DNA of 64,000 bases, taken from Penelope pileata (Eukaryota > Chordata > Aves > Galliformes > Cracidae). The notes under the pieces are model-generated. The model did no database searches, was not told the origin of the DNA, and worked only from the letters and a program-made list of their open reading frames with translations. Below are positions 60,701 through 64,000 of the stretch, piece by piece (position 1 is the stretch's first letter; each line of letters begins with the position of its first letter). The stretch spans positions 720,743-784,742 of the forward strand of contig WBMW01003129.1 of the NCBI GenBank assembly GCA_013396635.1. The letters are read 5' to 3'. Position numbers and translations under genes: made by a program.

Positions 60701-62187
60701 TAGTTTTTCCTCTAGATTGTTCTTCCTGTGAGCAAGTCTGCTTATAATCTCAAACATCCACAGAATTAAAGCAGGTAGGAAGTCAGTACCATCAGCAGCT
60801 GGACCATCCTCTAACAGGGCCACAGGCCATGTTTGTTTGGTATGTTTAAGATGGTTGCTCAAATCACCTTGACATGCATGCTGCATCTATATTTATTTAG
60901 CAGGCAGCTGCAAATAAAAGCAGAAAACAATCTGATGAAGGGCTACTAGAAACAGCACAACACGAGCCTAATTTCTTAGCTTAGCTAATAGCATAGCTCC
61001 TGTTCCACACAATCAGCTTGCCTGCTTCTCTGTCATCCCTGCCTGGCTTACTGCTCTCAGAGCAAGGTGTTAACCCATGCGGATGCAGAGAGCCTTTGAG
61101 CTCTGCTGTCCCACTCCCCAAGTCTCTTCACAGTTGCTTCCTTCCACACTGTACTTCCTATCCTGTTGCATTGGCCTCTGCAAATAAATGCCAAGCTTGC
61201 CAGCAAATTCATACATCAGCACTCATCTTTTAAGCCGAAGAGACTTGCAGCAACAGATAGGAAACTATTTCTTCCTAAATCAATGATTAATTCCAGTCAA
61301 AGCCATGATATCCCTTCTCAGCAGCCTCAGTCTGCACTGAATATGACTGGTCTTTCCACTATTTAATCTATGTTTCACCTGATTGCATTTTTTCCTGCAC
61401 TTGAGACAAGATCAATAGTCCCTCCTGTAAAACAGTTGCTTGTAAATTAAGATATCTGATCACAACAGCAGGCTGAGCCAGTTCACCCATTTCCATTCAG
61501 GCCTTAAGAAGTATACAAGTTGGTTTTGTTTAGATCTTTACATGAACAGCAGTGATCCAAATAGAACAGAATGCCCCATCCTCATCCAACCCAGATAAAA
61601 GAACAGGAGGAATAATGGGGTGATGGTGATTGCTTTTATTTTTTCCAGCCATAGGAAGCTGTGGTTGGTCTGTGTCAATGGAACATTCTCCTCCTGTGAT
61701 TGAGTCACCTTCACCCCCAGAGCAGGGATCAAGTTTACCTGAATGCATTAAGAAGTCTTAAGGATGCAGATGTTTGCAATCAAACAACCTTCAGAAGAGA
61801 GTCACAGGCCAATTAGCTCAATTCTAGTACTGAGTTCCTGGTTCCACACTTCACTAACACTGCACAGTAGTCAAGCGTCTCCTGCCTTCTCTGCTCCTTC
61901 CTTCCATTTCGAAATTGCACTTTTTTTTTTAAACCCAGCTGCAGTTCTGCATACCTCTATATACAAGTATACTCTTATCTTCGCTTTACCAAGACTGAGT
62001 TTCACTTGCTTGTCTTTTAAAGGGAGAGGGGATGGGAGATAGAGTTGGCAAGTATTCTGTCATTTCAAGGTGTATGGCAATTGCATGCCCAATGAATGCA
62101 GAGTACTATATTTCTTTACCTTTGGTCATGTCAAACAGGCTTCTGTTTTACTTGGTAAAAGCTGATTTACTAACACTGTTTATTAGA

Positions 62188-62614
62188 AAGAATCATAGAA
62201 TCATTTAGGTTGGAAAAGATCACCAGGTACAACCATCAACTTCATACTTCCAAGTCCACCACCAGTCCTTGTCCCCAAGCACCGCACACTCTCAAATACC
62301 TCCAGGGATAGCTTTTCCACCACCTCTCTGGGCAGCCCATTCCAATACCTAACTACCCTCCCTATTCATGAAGGGCTTCCTCCCAATATCCAATCTAAAC
62401 CTCCCCTGACAGCACAACTCAAGACAGCTTCCTCACATCCCATCACTTGTCACCTGAGAAGAGACTGACATCCTCCTCACTGCAGCCTCCTTTCAGGTAG
62501 CTGTCGAGTGATGCGGTCTTCCCTCAGCCTCCTGTTCTCCAGAACAACCAACCCCAGTTCCCTCAGCCACTCCACACACATCCTTTCTAGTCCCTTCACC
62601 AGCTTTGTAGCTGC
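62188..62614 (-). repeat. CR1 LINE fragment, minus orientation
   Basis: It starts with the inverted terminal repeats 'agaatcatagaatcattta' and then 'ggttggaaaagatcaccagg'. It continues through 'tacctccagggatagctttt', 'ctctgggcagcccattccaa' and 'ctcctgttctccagaacaac'. It is a typical diverged CR1 3' region. Confidence 0.93.
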
Positions 62615-63683
62615 GATTAATGCTTTTCTTTTAAATATTCATGTAATGCAGGCAAGAACCTGGAAAGACCATCTCTAAGGCATTTCTGAAGTTCATCCAA
62701 TTCCCTGCTCAGTCCCAAACAGGCTGTAGGAGAGAATACTAGCAACTTTTTGAAAGGCAAGTGCAATCAGTTAGCACTCAGTCCTAGGACATCTCTTAGG
62801 TTAAAGCAGAAAAAAAGAGGTAAAGCATCACATTCATCTCTTCTGTTTTATGTAGTGGGTGCTTTGATGACAGCGAGGCTCTTTTGCCACCAGAGATCGG
62901 TTTACTCAATTTCTCCCTCATAGGAAAGCCTAAGCAACATAAGCAACAAAGATGCGAGTGTGAGGTAGACTTGCATACATGACACAAATGTAAGGCAGAA
63001 TGCAGTACCCTGTGAAGTGGCAGAACTATTGTCAGGCAGTTACACAATTACTTCACAGTCTTTTTGAGGAAAAAGCATGTTAAAAGAAAACATTGTTTGC
63101 TTGGTGGAGTGGAGAGAATGTTCACTAACTTAGATCCCCTTCCTAGCATCTCCTTGTTCTAGAAGGATATAGCAGATTCAATCACTTTGTGGATAATCCA
63201 TTCCTAAAGATAACCATCTCTTACACAGATTTTCTGGAGATACACACAGAAAACAAGGTTGAAAAAGGGCAGCCATTATGAACTGGCCAGCAGTGTGAAT
63301 ATTCATACTTCACACATTCTTCCTGGAGATCACTGTACTACATGTCATGCAGCAGCTTCTGTCTGCTTCCATTAACTGCACAGAATCTGGTGCTTGGTTT
63401 GAGTCTCTTCAGCCCTTTCAAACTACATTTTTTGATACCAAGCTAAGAACAGGTCTATAAATATACTTCATATTTCAGGTGCTATCAACAAAACTCCAGG
63501 AGAACACAAAGGAATGTGATAGTTGGTGCAGAGTGCACGTATTACAGAACAGATTTCAACTGCTGAGCATCACTGGAATGCCATTTGCTTTCCCAGCCCA
63601 TTGGTCAAAGCAAAGATAGAGTCATAGGTCTCAGCTGATGATCTTCAGGACCCAAACTGAGGTGTGAGGAAAGCACACTAGGG

Positions 63684-63709
63684 CTGTTTTTTTAAAAAAA
63701 AAAAAAAAA
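63684..63709. repeat. T-run followed by A-run
   Basis: A short T tract runs directly into about 16 A. It is low complexity, with no element recognised next to it. Confidence 0.9.
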
Positions 63710-64000
63710 TCAAAGCACAAACAGCAATCTAGTGAGGTTTATTTCCCCCTTTCATGGGTTCTAGAAGTAGCCCCTATCCCCGGGCTCAAATAACTATTTG
63801 TTGTTTGTGTTGGGGTAAAGACAGCTGGAGCCAACATCAGGCTTTCAGATGTTTCCAGGCAGTGAAGTGAGCAGTCCTGGTACAAGAAAGGGCTGACTAA
63901 AAAACACCAAGTAAGAAGAATAAGCATCTAAAATCATTCAAGTGAAACACACTCATCTTCCAGTCCTCCATGAAGGTTTCTTGCCCTTATCAGGGCCAGG

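Larger units (their letters stand above)
54959..64000 (-). other. PACSIN3: Upstream of the PACSIN3 coding region; first exon(s) not placed
   Basis: At least one non-coding PACSIN3 exon must lie upstream, here or beyond the window. I see possible donors on the minus strand (for example near 55.83 kb and 56.14 kb) but nothing that decides between them, and no CpG island. Two repeats are present (57400-57720 and 62188-62614). An A-run ends at about 63709. The next gene expected from human synteny, DDB2, was not seen. Confidence 0.6.

Noticed and set aside
1..64000. CRISPR array, bacterial-type operon, prophage or toxin system
   Set aside because: The window is vertebrate intron-exon DNA with CR1 repeats; no regularly spaced repeats or compact co-directional genes exist.

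Overview
This is vertebrate nuclear DNA, most likely from a bird and probably a galliform. The evidence is CR1 retrotransposon copies carrying the typical ATTCTATGAT-type 3' end, large introns with GT-AG splice sites, and three genes in the order of human 11p11.2 (CSTPP1/C11orf49, ARFGAP2, PACSIN3). There are no prokaryotic operons, no CRISPR array and no RNA gene that I can support. One 317-base run of N (21961-22277) and three single Ns (20844, 37039, 44246) mark assembly gaps or uncertain bases.

Layout. 1-11198 is the tail of a long intron of CSTPP1. 11199-25649 (+) holds the last six coding exons of CSTPP1, a regulator of the tubulin polyglutamylase complex at centriolar satellites. 25650-28433 is shared convergent 3' space. 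28434-36952 (-) holds sixteen coding exons of ARFGAP2, a COPI-associated ARF1 GTPase-activating protein. Its promoter is a GC-rich island near 36.56-37.16 kb. The exon with its start codon is missing from the assembly, probably at the single N at 37039. 37.2-47.8 kb is intergenic and may contain broken coding relics. 47965-54911 (-) holds the complete nine-exon coding region of PACSIN3, a 437-residue F-BAR plus SH3 protein of endocytosis and actin regulation. 54.96-64 kb is upstream of the PACSIN3 start codon and should hold its non-coding first exon(s), which I cannot place.

All exons were found by translating, matching the known human family sequence from memory, and requiring splice phase to agree at every junction. 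In each gene the exon lengths add up to an intact reading frame (722 nt for the CSTPP1 part, 1548 nt for the ARFGAP2 part, 1314 nt for PACSIN3). The genes are neighbours by ancient synteny; I see no sign that they act in one pathway beyond general membrane traffic and cytoskeleton roles.

I did not find a convincing new biological system. The observations most worth checking are a splice-acceptor-led 35-codon ORF inside PACSIN3 that would give an F-BAR-only isoform, a small tandem duplication around the same exon, an in-frame 45-nt extra exon in ARFGAP2, the missing ARFGAP2 first exon, and two stretches that look like decayed coding sequence (2.3-3.8 kb and 41.8-42.7 kb).
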